Origin: CAYTID01 sp964437735 | GTDB lineage: Bacteria > Bacteroidota > Ignavibacteria > UBA10030 > BY39 | DNA: 7,493 nucleotides | Direction of reading: 5' to 3' | NCBI GenBank assembly: GCA_964437735.1 | Contig: CAYTID010000098.1 | Span: 1 to 7,493, forward strand | Shown here: positions 1 through 6,304 of the stretch, one piece after another | Layout: each line of letters begins with the position of its first letter | Position numbering within the stretch: the first letter of the stretch is position 1 | Made by a program: the position numbers and the translations under genes | The notes under the pieces: generated by a model | What the model saw: only the letters and a program-made list of their open reading frames with translations | The model's database searches: none | What the model was told of the DNA's origin: nothing

Positions 1-771
1 ATGAAACAAGATCAAATTTTTCACCATCGCCGTAGTAGCAACTTTTAATGCAAATAAATAGTGTGAATGACCCCAGCCAACCCTGTCTACATATTCATCG
101 GGAGTATAAGTCGAATCATATATCAAAACATCTGTATCTTTTGCAAATTGGTAAATTTTTTGATTCGGATCATCTGAATACTGCAAAAACTTTTCTATGA
201 CATGTTCTTCAACATTCCGGATAGATTGTACACCATGCTTATCAAACGGCTCATTATCGCTAATGTAAACTATTGATTTACCCTCGCAGAAAATCCTGAA
301 TCCTAAAGCATTAGAGGGGTGGTTCAAATAGATTGATTTTACAGATGAATTGAATACTTTAAAATCTTCCTCGCTCACAGTTTTAAAATTTATTGTAGCT
401 TTCAATTCGTTAAGTTGAATCGGGAAATAATATTTTTTCATTTGATCGGCTATTATCTGATCTAATGTTACGTTCTTTGATGCTGAGGATATAATAGTGA
501 TTTCGTTTCCGGAAACAAAAGCCGGTTTAAAAAAAGGAAATCCCTGTATGTGATCCCAGTGAGGATGGGAAATCAACAGACAGGTATTTATCGACTCACC
601 GCTGAGGATAAGTTCGTCTCCCAGGTTACGGATCCCGGTACCGGCATCGAGTATAATTAAATTATCGTCATCTAAGCGTACTTCAACACACGGAGTGTTT
701 CCACCATATTTTACAGTTTCTTTTCCCGGGGTAGGAATCGAACCTCTTGTTCCCCAAAACTTAAGTTTCAT
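1..771 (-). CDS. MBL-fold metallo-hydrolase (PhnP/RNase Z-like superfamily), C-terminus cut by window edge
   Basis: I translated this frame by hand: 257 codons run from ATG at 771 to base 1 with no stop, so the 3' end lies outside the window. The product opens with GTRGSIPTPG and KYGGNTPC, typical of the widespread metallo-beta-lactamase-fold hydrolases of the COG1235 type. The metal-binding signature HPHWDH is intact (H69, H71, D73, H74). Further likely ligands are H151 in NHPSNALG, D172 in YISDNE, and H257, the last complete codon, which aligns with the final histidine of the LFHHDP motif seen in relatives. H235 in GWGHS matches the conserved catalytic-region histidine. Such proteins hydrolyse phosphoester or similar bonds at a dinuclear metal centre in the cytoplasm, but the substrate cannot be read from sequence. 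Probably only 10-40 residues are missing. The gene starts 18 nt after the carbonic anhydrase-like gene, behind a weak AGG, and is probably co-transcribed with it. Confidence 0.9.
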   Translation of the reverse strand, partial: MKLKFWGTRGSIPTPGKETVKYGGNTPCVEVRLDDDNLIILDAGTGIRNLGDELILSGESINTCLLISHPHWDHIQGFPFFKPAFVSGNEITIISSASKNVTLDQIIADQMKKYYFPIQLNELKATINFKTVSEEDFKVFNSSVKSIYLNHPSNALGFRIFCEGKSIVYISDNEPFDKHGVQSIRNVEEHVIEKFLQYSDDPNQKIYQFAKDTDVLIYDSTYTPDEYVDRVGWGHSHYLFALKVATTAMVKNLILFH

Positions 772-789
772 TAACCTAAATATTTTTTA

Positions 790-1287
790 CTAATAAGATT
801 TTGCATACTCAACATAATTCAGAGATGATAATTCTAACGACTTCATTTCGTCTTCCGTTAAATTCCTGATAATTTTGCCGGGCATTCCGGCAACCAAAAC
901 ACCGTCGGGAATTTTTGTATTCTGCAAAATAAGCGCTCCTGCTGCTATCAAGGAAAAATTCCCTATAGAAGCGCCATCCAATACAATCGCACCCATACCA
1001 ATTAAAGAATAATTTCCTATCTTACAAGCATGAAGTATAACCCTGTGGCCAATTGTTACTCCTTCACCAATAATTGTAGGATGTGATTCACTTACATGAA
1101 TTATTGATAAGTCTTGAATATTAGTCTTTTCTTTTACTAATATCGAATTTACATCGCCACGCAGAACAGAGCCAAACCATATGCTTGAATCTTTTTCGAT
1201 TGTAACATTTCCGATAATGTTCGCGCTATCTGCAACAAATGCCGGATTAACTAATTTCGGTTGAAAATTTTTATATTTTATTAACAT
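790..1287 (-). CDS. gamma-carbonic anhydrase-like left-handed beta-helix protein (YrdA/PaaY/CaiE type)
   Basis: The 165-residue product has the hexapeptide-repeat pattern of a left-handed beta-helix through most of its length (for example NIIGNVTIEKDSSIWFG and later V/I-G-x4 units), then a C-terminal helix, and its length matches the family. The gamma-class zinc ligands are present at the expected spacing: H64, H81 and H86 (IIHV, IGHRVILHAC). R43 and D45 (RGDV) and Q58-D59 are also conserved. Members are trimers with metal between subunits. Some hydrate CO2 reversibly, whereas others (PaaY, CaiE) act as thioesterases or have no proven activity, so carbonic anhydrase activity is an inference. 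The acidic proton-shuttle loop of archaeal Cam is not evident. ATG at 1287 lies 1 nt after the DUF3108 stop, with AGG 5 nt upstream, so translation is probably coupled. Confidence 0.9.
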   Translation of the reverse strand: MLIKYKNFQPKLVNPAFVADSANIIGNVTIEKDSSIWFGSVLRGDVNSILVKEKTNIQDLSIIHVSESHPTIIGEGVTIGHRVILHACKIGNYSLIGMGAIVLDGASIGNFSLIAAGALILQNTKIPDGVLVAGMPGKIIRNLTEDEMKSLELSSLNYVEYAKSY

Positions 1288-1288
1288 A

Positions 1289-2155
1289 TCAGCCTGAAAT
1301 ATATTTTGGTGGCATCCAATTATTTTTTTTCCATTCTATAAGTTCAATTCTGACTTTCCCGATTAATACTTTCATTTTCGCTACAATCGGAACTCGCTCG
1401 TTATCATTACTAAACCAACCCTCAAACTTGCCAGAAAATCCATAAATACCAGTAAAATCTGCCTGTCCGTCAAATTCGACAACTTCAACAGGGTAATCGA
1501 CTGCATCAATTTCAACACTCTTTGTCCGGTTGGAAAAATTAATTGTAGTATTGACTATTTTTTCATTTACTATTGTTGGAATTTTTACAGCACGGTTTTG
1601 GTATAAATGAAACCTGGAAAAATAGAACAATGACAGCCCATCTTGATAGTAGTCATTTATTCTCATCGTATCACGTTTGTTGATGATATTTTTTTTCCAT
1701 TTTCCATACTCGAGATACATTTTTTTTTCAGGGTAATCAAAGTTATATGTTATATAATCTGTATATGTCGAATACTGCGACCTTGATCTGAACCAATCTG
1801 AATATATATTAATATTTAGAAAACTTTCATAAATTTCATGTAAGTCTACGAACGGAATTCCCCGATAACTATCGATATACGCAATCGTTTTATAGTAGCT
1901 GTTTTCTCCATTCTCGACCTTATCTATGACTTTTAGCTTTATCTCTCCAAGATTAAAAAAAGCATAGCTGACACTATACACCAGTTCTTCACCGATTTCG
2001 AGTTTAAAATTTTTGTGATCCTTAAGTTTCTCGTCTTCTTTAGCTAATTCCGCAGCATTTTGGATACTAAAGAAGTAAAAAACCAATACAATAAGAGATA
2101 AAATTCTTATACTCATTTTAAAAAATATATTAAAGAAATTATTCTCCAATATCAT
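1289..2155 (-). CDS. exported DUF3108 domain-containing protein of unknown function
   Basis: The product has up to 288 residues, with a signal peptide followed by a DUF3108-like beta-rich domain. Family-like features are GEELVYSVSYAFFNLGE near residues 55-71, the Y-K-T-I-A-Y strand near 88-93, and the C-terminal block EGWFSNDNERVPIVAKMKV (about 245-263) followed by IGKVRIELIEW. The hydrophobic core of the signal is about residues 17-30, with likely cleavage near A34/A35, so the protein should be periplasmic or surface-facing. The start is uncertain. ATG 2155 directly abuts AGGA (2156-2159), too close for normal use. TTG at 2149 has the same AGGA at 6-nt spacing. ATG 2116 (residue 14) gives the most compact signal peptide but has no ribosome site. 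It lies 7 nt after the protease gene and 1 nt before the carbonic anhydrase-like gene. No catalytic motif is visible, and function is unknown for the family. Confidence 0.85.
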   Translation of the reverse strand: MILENNFFNIFFKMSIRILSLIVLVFYFFSIQNAAELAKEDEKLKDHKNFKLEIGEELVYSVSYAFFNLGEIKLKVIDKVENGENSYYKTIAYIDSYRGIPFVDLHEIYESFLNINIYSDWFRSRSQYSTYTDYITYNFDYPEKKMYLEYGKWKKNIINKRDTMRINDYYQDGLSLFYFSRFHLYQNRAVKIPTIVNEKIVNTTINFSNRTKSVEIDAVDYPVEVVEFDGQADFTGIYGFSGKFEGWFSNDNERVPIVAKMKVLIGKVRIELIEWKKNNWMPPKYISG

Positions 2156-2162
2156 TCCTGTC

Positions 2163-3767
2163 TTATTTTAATCGCGCTATCTTTTCAGCTTCCGGAAACA
2201 ATCCTAGCGCTTTCTTGAATTGTTCATCTTCTTTGTGTATTACAGGATAATACCCTTCGTTACCCCAAATGTTTCGTCCAATTTGAGCTTTAGCTAATGC
2301 TCTGACAAATTTTATATCTTTTTCATATTGTTCAGCATTAAATTCGATTTCCTTTTTCTTGGCTAATTCTTTTATCATGCTCAGCATATCCTCAGTGATT
2401 TCAAAATTATTTAAAAATTTTTGAAAATCTTTTTCGTATTCCTGTTTAAAATTATTCCCAAAAATTTCGAAGTAACGGTTTGTAAATTCTAAAAACACCC
2501 CCCTGCCTCTCAACATGGCAGTATAATTTTCTAACCTTTCAGATTTTACAATGTAATCGGGAGTGATTCCACCTCCGCCATAGACTGTTCTTCCTCCTGC
2601 AGTTTTATACTTTGGCTTTGCAGTATCAGTTTCAGCATTGTGGTCAAAATTGGGGATTTCATCCTCTTCGATTTCATGAATGGGTTTTCTGTATTCAGCT
2701 AAATCTTTACCATATGGTTTCTGAATCAATCTTCCGGATGGTGTGTAATATTTTGCGATTGTCAATCTGAATGCTGAGCTATCGGGTAAGTCAAATTGCC
2801 TCTGAACCAGACCTTTACCGAAAGAAGTTTCTCCGACAACCAATCCCCGATCCCAATCTTGAATAGCACCCGATACAATTTCGCTTGCCGATGCGGAACC
2901 ATGATTAATTAAAATGATTAAAGGTATATTTTGGTATTTTGATATTCCGCTTGAAATATATTCCTCATTGAATTCGCTTCGCCTTGCTTTCGTGTAAACT
3001 ATTTTTTTGCCGGAAGGAAGTAATTCATCCGCCATCTTGAAAGCTTGTTCAAGATAACCGCCTGCATTATTCCGCAAATCCAGTATAAGTTTTTTCATCC
3101 CTTTATCTTTTAACTTTAATAAAGCTGAAACAAATTCATCTCTTGTTGTTGCAGAAAATCTATTAACACTTATATACCCAACCTCAGAATTAATCATATA
3201 TGAAACATCAACGCTGTACAATGGAATTTTATCTCTGATAATATCAAATTCCAATAATCCTTTAATTCCGATTCGTGCTATCGATACTTTTACTTTTGTC
3301 CCTTTTGGACCTCTTAATTTTTTTGGAACCTCTTCACGCTTGATGCCAACCGAGGAAGTATCGTTTATTTTTACGATCTTATCGCCGGCAAGTATTCCCA
3401 GTGCCTCGCTTGGTCCACCCGAGATCGGAGAAACGACCATAAGTGTATCGTTTAATACGTCAAATTCGATACCGATTCCCTCAAAGCTCCCCCTGAATTC
3501 CTCTTCAACCCTTTGTAATTGCGATGCAGGAATATATACGGAATGCGGATCGAGTTTCCCTAAAAGTCCTGTAATTGCCCCTTCAACAAGGGTTTTGGTC
3601 TCTACATCATCGACATAATATTTCTCCGCCAGACTCAATACATCCCTGAATTTATTAAATTGGACGTAAATATTATCTCCTGAAAATACAGTATTCAATT
3701 GAGTCCCAAAAAAGACGGAAACGGTAATAACTATAATCACCGTCGCGATTGAAAAACGTTTCACCAT
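2163..3767 (-). CDS. ctpA: C-terminal processing peptidase, PDZ and S41 protease domains
   Basis: This is a membrane-anchored or exported serine protease of 534 residues that cleaves near the C-termini of envelope proteins. In order it has an N-terminal hydrophobic segment (about residues 4-21, after KR), a helical region with LDPHSVYIPA, a PDZ domain (about 88-176, carboxylate loop GIGIEF, then GDKIVKIND), and an S41 core with LILDLRNNAGG (227-237). In SASASEI and FGKGLVQ the Ser-Lys dyad S293/K318 has the family's 25-residue spacing, and Q322 follows at +4. An Asp/Glu-rich insertion follows RLIQKPYG, and about 120 C-terminal residues lie beyond the core, as in Bacteroidota-type relatives. 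The frame can be extended to GTG 3794, but I prefer ATG 3767 because AGAGGA sits exactly 6 nt upstream and a candidate promoter would start transcription near 3793. It ends 7 nt before the DUF3108 gene. The substrate is unknown. Confidence 0.93.
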   Translation of the reverse strand: MVKRFSIATVIIVITVSVFFGTQLNTVFSGDNIYVQFNKFRDVLSLAEKYYVDDVETKTLVEGAITGLLGKLDPHSVYIPASQLQRVEEEFRGSFEGIGIEFDVLNDTLMVVSPISGGPSEALGILAGDKIVKINDTSSVGIKREEVPKKLRGPKGTKVKVSIARIGIKGLLEFDIIRDKIPLYSVDVSYMINSEVGYISVNRFSATTRDEFVSALLKLKDKGMKKLILDLRNNAGGYLEQAFKMADELLPSGKKIVYTKARRSEFNEEYISSGISKYQNIPLIILINHGSASASEIVSGAIQDWDRGLVVGETSFGKGLVQRQFDLPDSSAFRLTIAKYYTPSGRLIQKPYGKDLAEYRKPIHEIEEDEIPNFDHNAETDTAKPKYKTAGGRTVYGGGGITPDYIVKSERLENYTAMLRGRGVFLEFTNRYFEIFGNNFKQEYEKDFQKFLNNFEITEDMLSMIKELAKKKEIEFNAEQYEKDIKFVRALAKAQIGRNIWGNEGYYPVIHKEDEQFKKALGLFPEAEKIARLK

Positions 3768-3773
3768 AAATAA

Positions 3774-3779
3774 TCCTCT
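3774..3779 (-). promoter_or_regulatory. Shine-Dalgarno site fixing the protease start at 3767
   Basis: On the minus strand AGAGGA is followed by TTATTT and then ATG. This is a near-ideal ribosome site with 6-nt spacing. The longer GTG start at 3794 has only A-rich sequence in front of it, so this site decides between the two. Confidence 0.7.
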
Positions 3780-3799
3780 AAATAATTCTTTCACTTTTT

Positions 3800-3828
3800 A
3801 ACATATTTAAATTACAATAGAAAGTCAA
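3800..3828 (-). promoter_or_regulatory. candidate promoter for the protease operon
   Basis: On the minus strand TTGACT (3823-3828) is followed by exactly 17 nt and then TATGTT (3800-3805). That is 5 of 6 and 4 of 6 matches to the general sigma70 boxes. It lies in the 65-nt gap between the glycosyltransferase stop and the protease start. Initiation would fall near 3793, leaving a leader of about 25 nt with the AGAGGA site. If real, it would let protease, DUF3108, carbonic anhydrase-like and MBL genes be expressed independently of lysS. If the organism uses the Bacteroidota TAnnTTTG promoter type, the match is poorer. Confidence 0.4.
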
Positions 3829-3832
3829 ATTC

Positions 3833-4567
3833 TCAACGAATGGGTTTCCACTCATCAAGAATTGATTTTTTTAATAGAACAACTGCAATCGAATTAATAA
3901 ACCACGATAATAAAACTCTGAAGTATCCTTGTTTTCGGTATCTTCGTGGGGATTCAGACACGCTGATATCCCATAAAAAATATATTTTGCCATGACGACG
4001 GATTCTCTTAAACAAATCGAAATCTTCTCCGGCAGCCAACTGTTCGTTATAACCCCCAACTTTAAAAAAGAGTTCTCTTTTAACAACCTGACATTCCCCC
4101 CGCCCCATACCCAAACCGATTATATTCAAAGAATAAAAATAATAATTTAGCCAATTGTGAAAAATTTTATCCACGAAATTTTCCTCTTCAGGATGAACAT
4201 AAACCGGACAGGTGATGCCGGCACAATCAACTTTGTCTATGTTTTTTAAAATCTTCGAAAAAAAATCCTCAATATCATTTATGAGTGTATCGGCATTAAT
4301 AAATAATAGTGTCTCGCTTGTCGCCGATTTGGCTCCGATATTCCTCCCGATAGAAATATTTTGCTTATAATCTCCAATCTTTTGAATAATTATATCGGCA
4401 TATTTTCGCGCGATATCTAATGTATTATCTGTAGACCCGCCATCGCTTACAATTAACTCGAGTTGATATTTTTCTTTTATCTCATTAGTAAATTGACTTA
4501 ATATTTTTTCGAGTAATTTTTCTTCTTGAAGTGAAGGGACTATGACGCTCAGTAATTTCGTTTCCAA
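3833..4567 (-). CDS. family 2 glycosyltransferase
   Basis: The 244-residue product is a GT-A fold, inverting glycosyltransferase of family GT2, probably acting at the cytoplasmic membrane face on an envelope lipid or polysaccharide precursor. The nucleotide-sugar binding start is SVIVPSLQEE (7-16), followed by IVSDGGSTDNT (39-49). The metal-binding position reads INADT (90-94), so the usual first Asp of DxD is Asn, a variation also known in other GT2 groups. The acceptor/catalytic region has GECQVVKRELFFKVGGYNE and the GEDFDLFKRIR motif (180-190), then SPRRYRKQGYFR (206-217), similar to the GT2 subgroup often labelled TIGR04283. A single hydrophobic stretch (about 217-232) could contact the membrane. 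The start is TTG at 4567, because no ATG or GTG lies between the upstream in-frame stop and the conserved start; no clear ribosome site is seen. It lies 59 nt after lysS. Donor and acceptor are unknown. Confidence 0.88.
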   Translation of the reverse strand: METKLLSVIVPSLQEEKLLEKILSQFTNEIKEKYQLELIVSDGGSTDNTLDIARKYADIIIQKIGDYKQNISIGRNIGAKSATSETLLFINADTLINDIEDFFSKILKNIDKVDCAGITCPVYVHPEEENFVDKIFHNWLNYYFYSLNIIGLGMGRGECQVVKRELFFKVGGYNEQLAAGEDFDLFKRIRRHGKIYFLWDISVSESPRRYRKQGYFRVLLSWFINSIAVVLLKKSILDEWKPIR

Positions 4568-4626
4568 ACTATTTTTGATATAAATTATTGAATCTCATTT
4601 ACATTCCAGTTATTTATCAGAGATAT

Positions 4627-6168
4627 TTATTCCGGTTTCATTTGCGGAAAAAATAATACATCCCTAATCGATGTCTGGTTAGTCAATAACATAGTCAGAC
4701 GATCAATCCCGATTCCTAATCCTGCTGTGGGGGGCATTCCGTATTCAAGCGCTCTCAGAAAATCCTCGTCCAATATATTCGCTTCTTCGTCACCCCGGGC
4801 ACGCAATTTTGCTTGTTCCTCGAATCGTGATCTTTGATCAATTGGGTCGTTCAATTCAGAGAATGCATTACAAAGCTCACTTCCGTTAACGATAACTTCG
4901 AAACGTTCGACGACACCGGCTTTCGTTCTGTGTTTTTTAGCAAGCGGCGACATTTCAAGAGGATAATCCATAATGAATGTGGGTTGAATCAAATAAGGTT
5001 CAACCAATTCACCAAAAATTTCATCAATCACTTTACCTGCATTTGCATCTGGGTTTACATCAACATGTAATTCTTTTGCAATTTTATGTAATTCACTCTC
5101 GCTCAATCCTTCAATATTTTTTCCCGTATATTTTTGTATAGCATCGAACATCGTAATTCGAGGCCACGGTGGAGCAAAATCGATTTCATTTTTACCAACT
5201 GTTAATTTCATCGAGCCGTTAACATTTTCAGCTACTTTGCTGATTAAGTTTTCAACAAGTTCCATCATCCAGATGTAATCTTTATAAGCTACGTACAACT
5301 CAAGCATCGTGAATTCCGGATTATGAGTTTTATCCATTCCTTCATTCCGAAAATCTTTTGCGAACTCATAAACAGCATCGTATCCACCGACTATCAAACG
5401 TTTAAGATATAATTCATCCGCAATGCGCAAATACAATTCGATGTCGAGTGTGTTGTGATGCGTAATAAAAGGTCGTGCAAACGCTCCCCCGTAAAGAGTC
5501 TGAAGAATCGGTGTTTCAACTTCAAGATATCCCAGTTTATTAAAATATTCTCTTATTGAATTAATAATTTTTGCTCTTTTGATAAAAACTTCCCTTACCT
5601 CCGGATTCACTATCAAATCAACATACCTCTGACGATAACGCAATTCTTTATCAGAAAACGGGTCGTACGTGATTTTATTCCCCTGCTCGTCAGTTTTTTC
5701 TTTAACGATTGGAAGAGGTCTCAAAGATTTTGCCAGCAATTCCAAATGTTCTGCATGAATTGAGATTTCGCCGGTTTTGGTCTTAAATACGTATCCCTTC
5801 ACACCTATTATATCACCGATATCCATCAATTTAAATGCATCATAGACCGGTCCCAATTCATCCCTTTTTAAGTAAACCTGAATCTTGCTCATAGAATCCT
5901 GAACATGGCAAAATGATGCCTTTCCCATCCTTCGGAGAGACATTATCCTTCCGGCAACAACGACAATTTGTTTTGGTCCATCTTCTTTAAAATCGTTAAT
6001 TATCGTAGCTGAAAAATCCTGCCTGTCAAAGTAATAAGGATATGGATTAATACCATGAGCATGAAGTTCTTTTACTTCTTCATGCCTTCGGCGCACTAAT
6101 TCGTTCAATTCTTGATGATATATGTCGATATTTTCTTTTGTATTACTGATATTTTTTTCTTCTTGCAA
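4627..6168 (-). CDS. lysS: lysine--tRNA ligase, class II
   Basis: Lysyl-tRNA synthetase charges tRNA-Lys with lysine using ATP, as a cytoplasmic dimer. The product has 513 residues, slightly longer than the usual 490-510. The N-terminal helix holds LVRRRHEEVKEL, and the OB-fold anticodon-binding domain spans about residues 66-146 (VAGRIMSLRRMGKASFCHVQD). The catalytic domain starts at LRPLPIVKEK and YRQRYVDL. Motif 1 is GYLEVETPIL (213-222), motif 2 begins with FRNEG (273-277) and continues HNPEFTMLELY, and motif 3 is GLGIGIDRLTML (483-494) with the ATP-binding Arg at 490. The GGAFARPFITHHN and VNGSELCNAFSELNDP blocks are typical of bacterial LysS. No ATG exists near the N-terminus. TTG at 6168 has GGAG (6175-6178) 6 nt upstream. 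The alternative TTG at 6180 adds four residues but has no ribosome site. It is the first gene of the minus-strand run. Confidence 0.97.
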   Translation of the reverse strand: MQEEKNISNTKENIDIYHQELNELVRRRHEEVKELHAHGINPYPYYFDRQDFSATIINDFKEDGPKQIVVVAGRIMSLRRMGKASFCHVQDSMSKIQVYLKRDELGPVYDAFKLMDIGDIIGVKGYVFKTKTGEISIHAEHLELLAKSLRPLPIVKEKTDEQGNKITYDPFSDKELRYRQRYVDLIVNPEVREVFIKRAKIINSIREYFNKLGYLEVETPILQTLYGGAFARPFITHHNTLDIELYLRIADELYLKRLIVGGYDAVYEFAKDFRNEGMDKTHNPEFTMLELYVAYKDYIWMMELVENLISKVAENVNGSMKLTVGKNEIDFAPPWPRITMFDAIQKYTGKNIEGLSESELHKIAKELHVDVNPDANAGKVIDEIFGELVEPYLIQPTFIMDYPLEMSPLAKKHRTKAGVVERFEVIVNGSELCNAFSELNDPIDQRSRFEEQAKLRARGDEEANILDEDFLRALEYGMPPTAGLGIGIDRLTMLLTNQTSIRDVLFFPQMKPE

Positions 6169-6174
6169 TTTAAT

Positions 6175-6178
6175 CTCC
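6175..6178 (-). promoter_or_regulatory. Shine-Dalgarno site for lysS TTG start
   Basis: On the minus strand GGAG is followed by ATTAAA and TTG, a 6-nt spacing. This favours TTG 6168 over the in-frame TTG 6180, which overlaps the ribosome site itself. Confidence 0.6.
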
Positions 6179-6185
6179 AATAAAA

Positions 6186-6203
6186 TTTGTATGAAAATAC
6201 AAA
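6186..6203. promoter_or_regulatory. perfect 7-bp inverted repeat (operator or 5' UTR hairpin) upstream of lysS
   Basis: TTTGTAT and ATACAAA flank the 4-nt centre GAAA, making an 18-bp dyad that starts 17 nt upstream of the lysS start. It overlaps the candidate lysS -10 box (6194-6199). It could be a regulator-binding site or, if transcription starts further upstream, a small mRNA hairpin before the ribosome site. It is A/T-rich, so chance is possible. Confidence 0.4.
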
Positions 6204-6222
6204 GATTTTTGCACTAAATCAA
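6194..6222 (-). promoter_or_regulatory. candidate lysS promoter
   Basis: On the minus strand TTGATT (6217-6222), a 17-nt spacer and TATTTT (6194-6199) give 4 of 6 matches at each sigma70 box. The predicted start of transcription is near 6187, leaving a leader of about 19 nt that holds GGAG. AT-rich sequence makes such matches common, so support is modest. Confidence 0.3.
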
Positions 6223-6255
6223 TTTTCATATTTTAAGAATTCCTGATCTAATTAC

Positions 6256-6284
6256 TTGAAAATCTATCAATTTCTGTTTACTTT
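6256..6284 (+). promoter_or_regulatory. candidate bshA promoter
   Basis: TTGAAA (6256-6261), a 17-nt spacer and TACTTT (6279-6284) match sigma70 boxes at 5 and 3 of 6 positions. The same bases also read CTTG, 19 nt, TTACTTTG (6255-6285), close to the Bacteroidota pattern TTTG-N19-TAnnTTTG. Either reading places initiation just before the ribosome site AGGG (6294-6297). Confidence 0.35.
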
Positions 6285-6304
6285 GAATTAAAAAGGGAAA
6301 GAAA

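Noticed and set aside
1..771. The MBL hydrolase as a broken or frameshifted gene
   Set aside because: Hand translation gives an uninterrupted frame to base 1 with all expected metal ligands; it is only cut by the window edge.
1323..1696. A repeated GGAAAAAAAATA word within the DUF3108 gene as a repeat element
   Set aside because: Both copies simply encode Trp-Lys-Lys-Asn with A-rich codons, and flanking bases do not match.
3340..3618. A 92-codon open frame on the plus strand inside the protease gene
   Set aside because: It is antisense to the PDZ-coding part of a clearly real gene, and the translation is Ser/Pro/Thr-rich with no recognisable motif.
3871..4086. A 71-codon minus-strand open frame overlapping the glycosyltransferase in another frame
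   Set aside because: The overlapped frame carries the conserved GEDFD and SPRRYRKQGY motifs; this one is a shadow.
4568..4626. A terminator or promoter between lysS and the glycosyltransferase
   Set aside because: I found no stem followed by a U-tract and no convincing pair of promoter boxes, so read-through from lysS is the simplest reading.
4834..5070. A 78-codon plus-strand open frame inside lysS
   Set aside because: It is antisense to the conserved catalytic domain and has no ribosome site or family resemblance.
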